From a virus: a stretch of DNA of 23,224 nt. The notes below the pieces were generated by a model. It was not told the origin of the DNA. It saw only the letters and a program-made list of their open reading frames with translations, and did not search any database. The position numbers and the translations under genes are program-made. Shown here piece by piece: positions 1 to 6,375 of this stretch. How positions within the stretch are numbered: the first letter of the stretch is position 1; each line of letters opens with the position of its first letter. Location: positions 1 to 23,224 of IMG/VR virus record IMGVR_UViG_3300031857_001447, one strand, 5' to 3'.

Positions 1-2
1 AA

Positions 3-197
3 ATACTTGCAAAACGTTTGTACACCACTGGCAAGGTTCACCAACCTAGAAACTTTGCATCCTTAGGATCTCAGTTCATTCATCCTGAGTTAAGCAATGA
101 TACTTGGGTAGAAGTATCTCCTAAAAGCCGCAATAGCACACCTGCAGTTGTGCAAGCATATGAACATTATAAAATGTTGGATGTACTTACACAATGA
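3..197 (+). CDS. C-terminal part of an unrecognised protein (5'-truncated by window edge)
   Basis: An open frame runs in from the left edge and stops at TGA 195-197. It gives about 64 residues, starting ILAKRLYTTGKVHQ and ending YKMLDVLTQ. The stop overlaps the next start in an ATGA arrangement, so the two genes are probably translationally coupled in one operon. I do not recognise the family. The visible part is soluble-looking, with no membrane segment and no metal-binding cluster. The conclusion that this is coding rests on the clean frame and the ATGA junction. Confidence 0.7.
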   Translation: MLAKRLYTTGKVHQPRNFASLGSQFIHPELSNDTWVEVSPKSRNSTPAVVQAYEHYKMLDVLTQ

Positions 198-445
198 TTG
201 TTAACCCACAACTGTGGTATGGTACACGTGAGTTAAAATTAACTCCCCCTCATTTTGTAAAGTGTTCTGCCCCTTTAACAGAAGCCTCTATGGAATGGGT
301 AATTACTAAACTTAAAGGAAGATATACGAAAGAGGATTTGTGGGATGATGACACTGATTTGTTTTTCGTAGATGCCCAAAGTATATCGTTTGAAGATCCA
401 GTAGAAGCAATGCTGTATGAATTGAGATGGTCGGGTACTAAATAA
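194..445 (+). CDS. Small protein of the C-terminal 'LRW' family (member 1)
   Basis: An 83-residue protein of unknown function. Its C-terminus, FEDPVEAMLYELRWSG, matches the pattern F-x(5)-A-x-x-[FY]-x-L-[RKT]-[WF] seen at the ends of four other small proteins in this window (at 2346, 22513, 22697 and 22909). Predicted layout by eye is a beta strand near GTRELKL, a helix near EASMEWVITKL, and a C-terminal strand-helix-strand. The start is fixed by the ATGA overlap with the preceding gene. The gene ends in codons ACT AAA TAA, whose sequence also contains a TAAATA box. No enzyme motif is visible. Confidence 0.75.
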   Translation: MIVNPQLWYGTRELKLTPPHFVKCSAPLTEASMEWVITKLKGRYTKEDLWDDDTDLFFVDAQSISFEDPVEAMLYELRWSGTK

Positions 446-466
446 ATTTAGCACCGGCAAAAAAAC

Positions 467-474
467 GTTAAATA
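467..474 (+). promoter_or_regulatory. T4-late-like promoter box upstream of the 497 gene
   Basis: GTTAAATA resembles the T4 late promoter element TATAAATA. It ends 22 nt before the ATG at 497, and an AAGGAG ribosome binding site (485-490) lies between. The same 21-22 nt spacing occurs at the divergent pair of boxes near 5050-5095. Assignment is by similarity and spacing only. Confidence 0.5.
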
Positions 475-496
475 TTTAAAACCTAAGGAGATTAGT

Positions 497-1177
497 ATGA
501 GTTTTTTAAGACACGTAGGGAAAATTGGTGACCGAAAAGTTGCCATCGTATTCAGAGAAGTACCAAATGAGTCACACATGTGTTTAGTTGTATTCACTGA
601 TACATTGAACAGACACATTCACGACCCAATGATGAAGTGCATTGAGAGTGATATTGGACAGAGTAGTCAAAATTTAGCTGACGCATTGAACCGCACACAT
701 ACTCAAGATGGTAAATACATCTTGCAAGTATTGCATGGTCAAGGCATGTTAAAGAAAGTACAGACAGAAACTGTGGTGGTAACCCCTAACGCCAGTACTA
801 GAATTAAATTAAGTGAATTAAATAAAATTCTAGATGAGATGGAACAAGGTGAAGCAGCCGTAAAGCGTCTAGCTGAGATTGACGGTAACCGAGGAATGCA
901 GAGTACTGAGTCACTTGCAAAAAATATGCGTGACCGTAGCACTCCGCCTGTAGTAGAAGCCGCTGATGGATTATTGAGTGATAATCTACTAGCAAAGAAT
1001 TTACGTAATCAAGCCTCTAAGATGGAAGCAGAAGCTAAGTTGTTGTTGACCGAGAGTCAACGTTTACAGCAAGAAGCATCTAGCTTAGATGGTATTGCAG
1101 TACAGTATGCATCTACAGATGCAACACCAGTGGCTAAAAAACGAGGCCGCCCGGCTAAAGTTAAAACACTTGCGTAA
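497..1177 (+). CDS. Conserved phage protein of unknown function with C-terminal AT-hook
   Basis: A 226-residue protein with a strong ribosome binding site (AAGGAG, 6 nt before ATG). Residues 1-90 look like a compact alpha/beta domain (MSFLRHVGKIGDRKVAIVF...). Residues about 105-125 and 175-195 are helical and probably coiled coil, rich in E, K, Q and A. The last 13 residues contain KKRGRPAKVK, with RGRP at 216-219. That is the AT-hook core, which binds the minor groove of A+T-rich DNA. From memory this N-terminal domain is common in uncultured aquatic phages, but I know of no assigned function. A DNA-associated role is inferred only from the hook. The downstream 98-residue gene follows after 7 nt and is probably co-expressed. 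Confidence 0.8.
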   Translation: MSFLRHVGKIGDRKVAIVFREVPNESHMCLVVFTDTLNRHIHDPMMKCIESDIGQSSQNLADALNRTHTQDGKYILQVLHGQGMLKKVQTETVVVTPNASTRIKLSELNKILDEMEQGEAAVKRLAEIDGNRGMQSTESLAKNMRDRSTPPVVEAADGLLSDNLLAKNLRNQASKMEAEAKLLLTESQRLQQEASSLDGIAVQYASTDATPVAKKRGRPAKVKTLA

Positions 1178-1184
1178 GTAAAGA

Positions 1185-1481
1185 ATGACCCCAGACTACA
1201 TTAGAAAATGGGAACATATTCTTGAGGATGTTGATAAAGTTAAAGTACCAGTACAATTCATTCGTAAAATTGTAGTGAGGATGACTGGTAAAAAACAACA
1301 TACAATCAATATCCAATCTTTAATGAAACAAGGATTAGATCCCCATGAAGTGGAGGAAGTTATTTCACGCAAGTTAAATGAACTCGACCCACTCATTACC
1401 AGTTTTGAATTTGTACTCAATGTTGAGACTATTGCAGAAACTGTGCAACCCGAAACAGATAAGCTATTAGGTAAACTATGA
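1185..1481 (+). CDS. Conserved small phage protein, unknown function
   Basis: A 98-residue, mostly helical protein (MTPDYIRKWEHILEDVDKV at its start). It lies 7 nt after the AT-hook gene, and its stop TGA (1479-1481) overlaps the ATG of thymidylate synthase (1478). No signal peptide, membrane segment, cysteine cluster or known catalytic motif is visible. The region around IQSLMKQGLDPHEVEEVISRKL resembles a small helix-turn-helix-like pair of helices, but that is not enough to call a DNA-binding fold. The gene is supported by tight packing and an uninterrupted frame. Confidence 0.75.
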   Translation: MTPDYIRKWEHILEDVDKVKVPVQFIRKIVVRMTGKKQHTINIQSLMKQGLDPHEVEEVISRKLNELDPLITSFEFVLNVETIAETVQPETDKLLGKL

Positions 1482-2377
1482 AACAGTATTTGGATTTGTT
1501 GCAAGACATATTAGATAATGGAGAAGAAAAAGATGACAGAACCGGCATTGGCACTTTTAGTGTGTTTGGACGTAGTTTGCGCTTTGATTTGCGTAGGGGC
1601 TTTCCCGCTGTCACTACAAAAAAATTAGCATGGAAAGCATGTGTGGGTGAACTACTCTGGTTTATTGAGGGTAGTAGTGACGAACGTAGATTAGCAGAGA
1701 TTACTCATGGCACTAGGGAAGATGTTGTAACTATCTGGACGCCAAATGCGGTTGCACCCTATTGGAAACCCAAAGCAAAATTTGAGGGCGATCTAGGTCG
1801 TGTCTACGGAGTACAATGGCGTCATTGGAATAATTATCGCATAGAAAAAGATATGGGTTCAGCGCATAAAGGTGGCACACGGCTTGCAGTAGACAGAACA
1901 GAAATTGACCAATTGGCAAATCTCATAGAAGGACTGAAACAAGATCCTAATGGGCGCAGACACATTCTAAGTGCCTGGAACGTGAGCGAGTTAGACCAGA
2001 TGGCATTGCCACCTTGTCATGTTATGAGTCAATTCTATGTCAACAAAAATAAAGAATTAAGTTGTCATATGTACCAGCGTAGTGTGGATGTGTTTCTTGG
2101 TTTACCTTTTAACATTGCTAGCTATGCGCTACTCACTCATTTGATTGCGCATCACTGTGATTTAAAAGTGGGTGAGTTGATTATCAGCACGGGCGATACA
2201 CATATCTATAAAGACCACGTTGAACAAGTTAAAGAACAGCTACAACGTGAGCCACACCCATTGCCTACATTAATGTTAAACGCACAAAAGAATAACATCT
2301 TTGAAATGACAATGCAAGATATACATTTAGAGAACTATCAAAGTCATGGACCAATTAGAGCAAATATGGCAGTCTGA
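1478..2377 (+). CDS. thyA: Thymidylate synthase (ThyA/Td type)
   Basis: Converts dUMP and methylene-tetrahydrofolate to dTMP and dihydrofolate, supplying thymidylate for phage replication in the cytoplasm. The 299-residue protein is full length and carries the family landmarks: DRTGIGT at 20-26 with phosphate-binding Arg21; GRVYGVQWRHW at 107-117; the active site MALPPCHVM with nucleophile Cys180; QRSVDVFLGLPFN at 200-212 contacting dUMP; and D240-T-HIY in the C-terminal dUMP-binding segment. The C-terminal end PIRANMAV matches the usual mobile tail. The open frame is continuous, so there is no td-type group I intron as in T4. It is coupled to the previous gene by ATGA overlap, and its 3' end overlaps the next gene by 32 nt. 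Confidence 0.97.
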   Translation: MKQYLDLLQDILDNGEEKDDRTGIGTFSVFGRSLRFDLRRGFPAVTTKKLAWKACVGELLWFIEGSSDERRLAEITHGTREDVVTIWTPNAVAPYWKPKAKFEGDLGRVYGVQWRHWNNYRIEKDMGSAHKGGTRLAVDRTEIDQLANLIEGLKQDPNGRRHILSAWNVSELDQMALPPCHVMSQFYVNKNKELSCHMYQRSVDVFLGLPFNIASYALLTHLIAHHCDLKVGELIISTGDTHIYKDHVEQVKEQLQREPHPLPTLMLNAQKNNIFEMTMQDIHLENYQSHGPIRANMAV

Positions 2378-2633
2378 TACAGAGGATCAAAAATCTATCA
2401 CCTACACTGTTAAAGTTCTTAGAGTGGGTGATGTAGAAGATCCTGATATATATGTTGGACAACATATATGGGAATGGCAAAAATCAGACGAGGGTAAATG
2501 GATAATGGAACACTCAAACCCAACGCCTAGTTGGCATCGTAGTGTTGACCGTATCACTTATGGATACAAATATGATATCAAGGCATACCTTACTCCAAAG
2601 CAACTAACATATTTTAAGTTGAAATTCGAATGA
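2346..2633 (+). CDS. Small protein, possible divergent member of the 'LRW' family
   Basis: A 95-residue protein that begins inside the last 32 nt of thymidylate synthase in another frame. Its stop (2631-2633) overlaps the ATG of the epimerase-like gene at 2630. The sequence has strand-like stretches (KSITYTVKVLR) and a Trp-rich middle (HIWEWQKSDEGKWIME), and it ends YLTPKQLTYFKLKFE. That ending resembles the C-terminal F-x-L-R-W signature of four other small genes here, but lacks the conserved Ala, so membership is tentative. The start is uncertain. The next in-frame ATG would remove more than half of the protein, which favours 2346. Confidence 0.65.
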   Translation: MDQLEQIWQSDTEDQKSITYTVKVLRVGDVEDPDIYVGQHIWEWQKSDEGKWIMEHSNPTPSWHRSVDRITYGYKYDIKAYLTPKQLTYFKLKFE

Positions 2634-3592
2634 ACATCTTAGTAACAGGCGGTCTAGGACTTATTGGGCACAATGTAGTTAAACGATTACAGGACATGGG
2701 TCATTTAGTATCAATCATGGATACTAAAACGAACTATGGTATAATTCCTCAAGATGAGGTTGATTACTTGATGACCGAGCGTAAGAAGAAAATTGCAGTA
2801 GACAGTTATATATACGACCGTGATATATCTGATGCATCATCAGTTGACCATGTTTTCAATGTAGAACAGCCGGAGATTGTTATTCATATGGCTAGCTTTC
2901 CTAGACAAAAGGTAGTTAACGCAAACCCAGCATTGGGTAGTCGTGTAATGAGTGAAGGATTACTTAACTTGCTTGAAGCAAGTATAAAGTACGAAGTTCG
3001 TAAATTCATTTATATCAGTAGTTCAATGGTATACGGTGACTTCAACGATGATGTTACTGAAAATGCTATATGTAAGCCACAAGGTCAATATGGTATTATG
3101 AAACTAGCAGGTGAATGGCTAGTTAAAGACTATGCACGTAAAGACAATATGGTTTATACTATCATTCGTCCTAGTGCTGTGTACGGACCTTTAGATGTAG
3201 AAGACAGAGTTATTGCTAAGTTTATGCTTACTGCAATGCGAGGATCTACTCTAAACGTTAATGGAGCAAGTGAGACCTTAGACTTCACTTACGTAGATGA
3301 TGCGGCAGATGGTATTGTTGCGGCAACACTAAGTGATAACACTGAAAATAAGACTTATAATATAACAAAAAGTCATAGCTACAGTTTGCTAGATGCAGCA
3401 AATTTAGCAGTTAATATTGCTGGGTCAGGGACAGTAAATGTCCGTGATAAGGACCCGGACTTCCCTAGCAGGGGAGCATTGAATATTGATGCCGCAAGAA
3501 AAGACTTTGGGTTCAACCCCAAAGTTGACGTAGAAGAAGGTTTCCGTAATTATTACGCATGGTTATCTAATTCTACATATTTTACTAAATAA
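2630..3592 (+). CDS. NAD(P)-dependent epimerase/dehydratase (extended SDR family)
   Basis: A 320-residue cytoplasmic oxidoreductase-fold enzyme of the extended short-chain dehydrogenase family, which typically acts on nucleotide sugars (UDP-glucose 4-epimerase type). Visible landmarks are the Rossmann glycine motif TGGLGLIG at 6-13; YISSSMVYGD at 128-137 with the catalytic Ser region; the catalytic Y154-x3-K158; RPSAVYGP at 180-187; and DFTYVDDAADGI at 218-229. All are at family-typical positions and the length is normal. The substrate is unknown. Phage copies may modify host or virion glycans, or serve a nucleotide-sugar pathway. It is coupled by ATGA to the gene before. It ends Thr-Lys-stop in the sequence ACTAAATAA, which overlaps the late-like box before the lysis cassette. 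Confidence 0.9.
   Translation: MNILVTGGLGLIGHNVVKRLQDMGHLVSIMDTKTNYGIIPQDEVDYLMTERKKKIAVDSYIYDRDISDASSVDHVFNVEQPEIVIHMASFPRQKVVNANPALGSRVMSEGLLNLLEASIKYEVRKFIYISSSMVYGDFNDDVTENAICKPQGQYGIMKLAGEWLVKDYARKDNMVYTIIRPSAVYGPLDVEDRVIAKFMLTAMRGSTLNVNGASETLDFTYVDDAADGIVAATLSDNTENKTYNITKSHSYSLLDAANLAVNIAGSGTVNVRDKDPDFPSRGALNIDAARKDFGFNPKVDVEEGFRNYYAWLSNSTYFTK
3585..3591 (+). promoter_or_regulatory. TAAATA box 5 nt before the lysis cassette start
   Basis: CTAAATA overlaps the end of the SDR gene and lies 5 nt before ATG 3597. The 3597 gene has no Shine-Dalgarno. The box resembles a T4 late promoter, but this placement would give a leaderless mRNA. Low certainty. Confidence 0.35.
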
Positions 3593-3596
3593 CATT

Positions 3597-4073
3597 ATGT
3601 GGATAATATCTATTTTGCCCGAATGGGCGTTTCATCTAATTCTCTCAGTGGGAATCATAGGCACGGTTGCTGGATTTGTTTTGGGAATGATTCCCTTAGT
3701 CAAACAATATAAAATACCAATCCAAGTCATTAGTTTACTAGTACTTTCTTTGGGGTTGTACTTAGAGGGTGGATTAGCAGATTACAAAACATGGGAAGCT
3801 AGGGTCAAAGAGATGGAAGCTAAAGTTGCTTTAGCTGAAGAAAAGGCCAATACTAAGAATGTGGAAGTACAAGAAAAGATTGTAACACGGACTAAAGTTA
3901 TCAAAGAAAAAGGTAAAGACATAATCAAGTACATCGATAAAGAAGTCATTAAGACTGAAGAAGTTATCAAGTATATTGAAATGTGTCCTGTACCTAAAGC
4001 AATTATTGATATACATAATGATGCCGCAATATCAATATTAAACAAAGCCGCTGAACCAAAGGAAAAGAAATGA
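3597..4073 (+). CDS. Candidate inner-membrane spanin (i-spanin, Rz-like)
   Basis: A 158-residue membrane protein. Two hydrophobic segments lie at about 11-34 and 40-59, joined by the positive loop VKQYK. By the positive-inside rule the loop is cytoplasmic, so both the N-terminus and the C-terminal domain would face the periplasm. Residues 65-130 form a long charged coiled coil rich in K, E, I and V, ending near the motif MCPVPKAIIDIHNDAA. Membrane anchor plus periplasmic coiled coil, directly followed by two lipoprotein genes, is the layout of Rz/Rz1 spanin pairs that fuse inner and outer membrane at the end of lysis. Classical i-spanins have one membrane segment, so two is unusual. No Shine-Dalgarno is visible before the ATG. 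Assignment is by architecture, not by recognised homology. Confidence 0.6.
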   Translation: MWIISILPEWAFHLILSVGIIGTVAGFVLGMIPLVKQYKIPIQVISLLVLSLGLYLEGGLADYKTWEARVKEMEAKVALAEEKANTKNVEVQEKIVTRTKVIKEKGKDIIKYIDKEVIKTEEVIKYIEMCPVPKAIIDIHNDAAISILNKAAEPKEKK

Positions 4074-4336
4074 AAGCATTGATATTATCATTAGCAATCG
4101 TTCTTGCGGGATGCAGTACTACTGTTCCTGTAGCTAGAAAGTTCCCTGAAGCTCCTGAAGTACTAAAACAGAAATGTGAAAGTCTTAAACTAATAGAAGG
4201 TGATAAAGTAGCTATAACAGAAATGTTAAAAGTTATTGTACACAACTATTCATTGTACCATGAATGCGCCACTAAGGTAGAAGGTTGGCAAGATTGGTAT
4301 GAAGCACAAAAGAAAATCTTTAACGAAGTCAAATGA
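4070..4336 (+). CDS. Candidate outer-membrane spanin lipoprotein (Rz1-like)
   Basis: An 88-residue lipoprotein. The signal sequence MKALILSLAIVLAGC ends in a lipobox, with Leu12-Ala13-Gly14 preceding the lipidated Cys15. The mature part is about 74 residues, helical, with two further cysteines (KQKCESLKL and LYHECATK) and an aromatic end (EGWQDWYEAQK). It overlaps the membrane coiled-coil gene by ATGA and has a GGAAA-type ribosome binding site. That pairing supports the o-spanin role. The Cys pair could form a periplasmic disulfide. Either this gene or the following lipoprotein could be the true partner of the i-spanin candidate. Confidence 0.6.
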   Translation: MKALILSLAIVLAGCSTTVPVARKFPEAPEVLKQKCESLKLIEGDKVAITEMLKVIVHNYSLYHECATKVEGWQDWYEAQKKIFNEVK

Positions 4337-4590
4337 AATATATTATACTACTCGTATCATTAATGATTTCGGGATGTGCTAGTAAAGATTATTCTGTGTA
4401 TGTGGAAGCACAGAAAGCCCTATCCCGGGATATAACTGTTACAGAAACCACTCGTATGCTAGCCATATCGGAAATGTTAAAAAGTCCCGATCCTAGTGTT
4501 AGACAGAACGGGACTTTATTACTACAGCAGTTACAACAGTCCAGACAGCTTATTGTAATTGAGTTACCTAAGAATATATTTGGATTTTAA
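4333..4590 (+). CDS. Second small lipoprotein, unknown function
   Basis: An 85-residue lipoprotein. The signal sequence MKYIILLVSLMISGC gives a lipobox Ile-Ser-Gly before Cys15, followed by ASKDYSVYVEAQKAL. The mature region is helical and Gln/Leu-rich (LLLQQLQQSRQL), ending in a hydrophobic IELPKNIFGF. It overlaps the preceding lipoprotein by ATGA, so the three membrane-associated genes form one translational unit. It could be a second o-spanin, a lysis regulator or a superinfection factor, and the sequence does not decide. Its last 4 nt overlap the end of the opposite-strand nuclease gene. Confidence 0.75.
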   Translation: MKYIILLVSLMISGCASKDYSVYVEAQKALSRDITVTETTRMLAISEMLKSPDPSVRQNGTLLLQQLQQSRQLIVIELPKNIFGF

Positions 4591-5027
4591 TTACACCAAG
4601 TCGTTTTGGCTTCACCGTAGTACTCACGTGCAAAACCCTGCTGGATAAGCATCCCTCTTAAACTTTTGCCGTCTAAAATAACGTCACCCAAAACACGTCC
4701 GCCGTACTTATCCCAGTCCATTAGTATAATTTGTTTCTTTTGTGCATTAGCAATTTGTTGTTTTGTGAATGCACTAGCAGCCTCTCCACGCTGTGCTTCA
4801 CTTGGACATTGTGCTCTATGACCCTTCTCAGGAGTATCAACACCAAATACACGAATACTTAGTTCGGGTTTTAGTGGTGCCGGCAAGAACGGTGCTTGAA
4901 ATGCAATTGTGTCGCCATCGATAACTCTAGTAATCAATGCATCATATGTCACCCCTGCTTTTTGTTTTTGAGCAAACGCAGTAGTTGCCAAAGTAGATAA
5001 TAGTAGTATACATAGTATCTTGTTCAT
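4587..5027 (-). CDS. Exported thermonuclease-like (SNase family) protein
   Basis: A 146-residue protein, the only gene on the - strand. It begins with a cleavable-looking signal peptide (MNKILCILLLSTLATTAFA, cut after Ala19). The mature part has staphylococcal-nuclease landmarks: VIDGDT at 35-40 (metal ligand Asp39), R59-VFG-V-D64-TPE67 matching the catalytic Arg, Asp and Glu set, and DKYGGR at 106-111 supplying the second Arg. The DKYGGR motif has one extra Gly relative to the common DKYGR. Cys74 and Cys145 could form a disulfide in the periplasm. The likely activity is Ca-dependent cleavage of DNA or RNA outside the cytoplasm. A ribosome binding site AAGGAA lies 5 nt before the start. It is convergent with the lipoprotein gene and divergent from the structural gene at 5117. 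Confidence 0.85.
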   Translation of the reverse strand: MNKILCILLLSTLATTAFAQKQKAGVTYDALITRVIDGDTIAFQAPFLPAPLKPELSIRVFGVDTPEKGHRAQCPSEAQRGEAASAFTKQQIANAQKKQIILMDWDKYGGRVLGDVILDGKSLRGMLIQQGFAREYYGEAKTTWCN

Positions 5028-5049
5028 AACTGTTCCTTAAATATACATA

Positions 5050-5056
5050 TATTTAG
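5050..5056 (-). promoter_or_regulatory. Late-like promoter box of the nuclease gene
   Basis: On the - strand the sequence is CTAAATA. It ends 22 nt before the nuclease ATG, with AAGGAA (5033-5038) in between. It mirrors the + strand box at 5088-5095, which suggests a divergent late promoter pair. Confidence 0.55.
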
Positions 5057-5087
5057 TCTGGTACAATATTAAAACGGTATTACTAAC

Positions 5088-5095
5088 GATAAATA
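5088..5095 (+). promoter_or_regulatory. Late-like promoter box of the tail-fibre-like gene
   Basis: GATAAATA closely resembles the T4 late element TATAAATA. It ends 21 nt before ATG 5117, with a weak CGGAA ribosome binding site between. It drives a structural gene, as expected for a late promoter. Confidence 0.6.
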
Positions 5096-5116
5096 TAATA
5101 CAATCGGAATATTCAT

Positions 5117-5956
5117 ATGGCAACATCTCCAGGTATTATAGAAGTTATAGATATTGGTCAATTACCCAACGACGGTACAGGTGATCCGTTACGTGTTGCG
5201 TTTGACAAAATTAACAACAACTTTGCTAGTATCCCTTTATTAAATCAAGGTGGACCAAACGGGGCATTGCAATTTAATAATGCTGGCTTTAGCGGTGGTA
5301 TCGCTAATTTAGTTTTGGACGTACCAAACAACAAAGTTAATATTGGTGCCAACATTATCCCGATCGCAACTAATACAGTTCAGATTGGTAGTAGCCCACT
5401 AAGAATTGCTAATGTTTGGTTGAGTAAGAATGATTCGCTACATATTGGTAACGTTGGTATAAGTGAAAACTTTGATGTATTGAGTTTTTATCAAAATGCT
5501 AATCGTTTTATTGCGGCAGACTTGCAAGTTGGTAACATATATGCTACTGGTGACTTGATTGCTATCGGTAACGTCACATCTACCGGTAATATCGCTGTTA
5601 ACGGTGGTATCGGACTAAATGGTGGCATCACTATCAATTCAGCTAACGTAATAACAACCAATAATACAGCGAATCAAGTTATATATGAGTTACCTCAAAA
5701 CACTTGTACTACTGTTCGTTTTCAAGTTACTTCAAAGGTACTAGATAATAATGATGCACAGACAGCTACAATTACTGTAACTAAACGTAATGATGGTATC
5801 AGAGCCGAACATAGTATATACGGCACGGTATTTACAGGTAATGCAGTTACTAGATATAATGTTGACGTTGCATTTGGAAATATTAGGCTAATGGTATCAC
5901 CTCTTTTAAACGCTAATGTTATGCATTTATTTTCTTACCAAGCAGATAGAGAATAA
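5117..5956 (+). CDS. Virion structural protein, tail-fibre-like
   Basis: A 279-residue protein rich in N, G, I, V and T, with very few charged residues. Near its N-terminus (residues about 12-37) is DIGQLPNDGTGDPLRVAFDK followed by INNNF. This segment recurs in phage fibre and baseplate-associated proteins. The middle (about 70-180) has short repeating turns such as VGNIYATGDLIAIGNV and STGNIAVNGGIGLNGG, typical of beta-solenoid or triple-helical fibre shafts. The last 100 residues form a separate beta-rich domain (TVRFQVTSKV to LFSYQADRE) that could be a tip or attachment domain. No enzyme motif is visible. Its exact place in the virion cannot be told. It is preceded by a late-like promoter box, and its TAA overlaps the next ATG (TAATG). 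Confidence 0.7.
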   Translation: MATSPGIIEVIDIGQLPNDGTGDPLRVAFDKINNNFASIPLLNQGGPNGALQFNNAGFSGGIANLVLDVPNNKVNIGANIIPIATNTVQIGSSPLRIANVWLSKNDSLHIGNVGISENFDVLSFYQNANRFIAADLQVGNIYATGDLIAIGNVTSTGNIAVNGGIGLNGGITINSANVITTNNTANQVIYELPQNTCTTVRFQVTSKVLDNNDAQTATITVTKRNDGIRAEHSIYGTVFTGNAVTRYNVDVAFGNIRLMVSPLLNANVMHLFSYQADRE

Positions 5957-6345
5957 TGAGAGCACACGAATTTATATCAGAGTCGAGTGAAAAAAAAATC
6001 TCGAAAAGACAATCCCAGTCATCAGCTGGGTTGAATACTTACGGTGACAGTGAGCGTATAAGCGGTGATTATACTGCATATCGTTTGGGTATGGCTGTAG
6101 CAGGCGCGAACGGAAAAGACCCACTCGTTATGCCAGCAAAAAGTTGGATAGGTAAACGTAAATCAACTCACCCTTATACCAAAGAAGAACAAGCTATGCT
6201 AAAACAAGCATATAAAGCAGTGGGTGCAGAGTACACTGATTTGAATCATGGCGACATGAAAAGTAAAGAATTAGATGATACTCATACAACTAGTCCAGTT
6301 CTAGGTTTTGCTGGCTACGGTGAAAAAACTAAAAAGAAAAAATAA
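5956..6345 (+). CDS. Small basic protein with T4 internal-protein-like capsid-targeting leader
   Basis: A 129-residue, Lys-rich protein. It begins MRAHEFISESSEKK. T4 internal head proteins (IPI to IPIII) begin with a short leader of the form MKTYQEFIxEA, which targets them into the prohead and is cut by the gp21 protease after (L/I)-x-E. Here Ile7-Ser8-Glu9 fits that cleavage rule. After removal the protein would be about 120 residues and basic (it ends GEKTKKKK), as expected for a protein packed with DNA and ejected into the host. It is coupled to the structural gene by TAATG. The body (residues 45-120) is not recognised. The internal-protein role is inferred from the leader only. Confidence 0.6.
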   Translation: MRAHEFISESSEKKISKRQSQSSAGLNTYGDSERISGDYTAYRLGMAVAGANGKDPLVMPAKSWIGKRKSTHPYTKEEQAMLKQAYKAVGAEYTDLNHGDMKSKELDDTHTTSPVLGFAGYGEKTKKKK

Positions 6346-6362
6346 TGGGATCATAAACTACG

Positions 6363-6370
6363 CATAAGTA
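6363..6370 (+). promoter_or_regulatory. Weak late-like box before the methyltransferase
   Basis: CATAAGTA differs by one base from the ATAAATA core and ends 5 nt before ATG 6376. No Shine-Dalgarno is present. If it is a promoter, transcription would begin at about the start codon and give a leaderless message. Confidence 0.3.
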
Positions 6371-6375
6371 GATTT

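Noticed and set aside
1478-2377. Possible group I intron in thymidylate synthase, as in T4 td
   Set aside because: The reading frame is uninterrupted, with all family motifs at normal spacing.
3508-3524. GGGTTCAACCCC, resembling a tRNA T-arm
   Set aside because: It lies inside the continuous SDR reading frame and has no cloverleaf around it.
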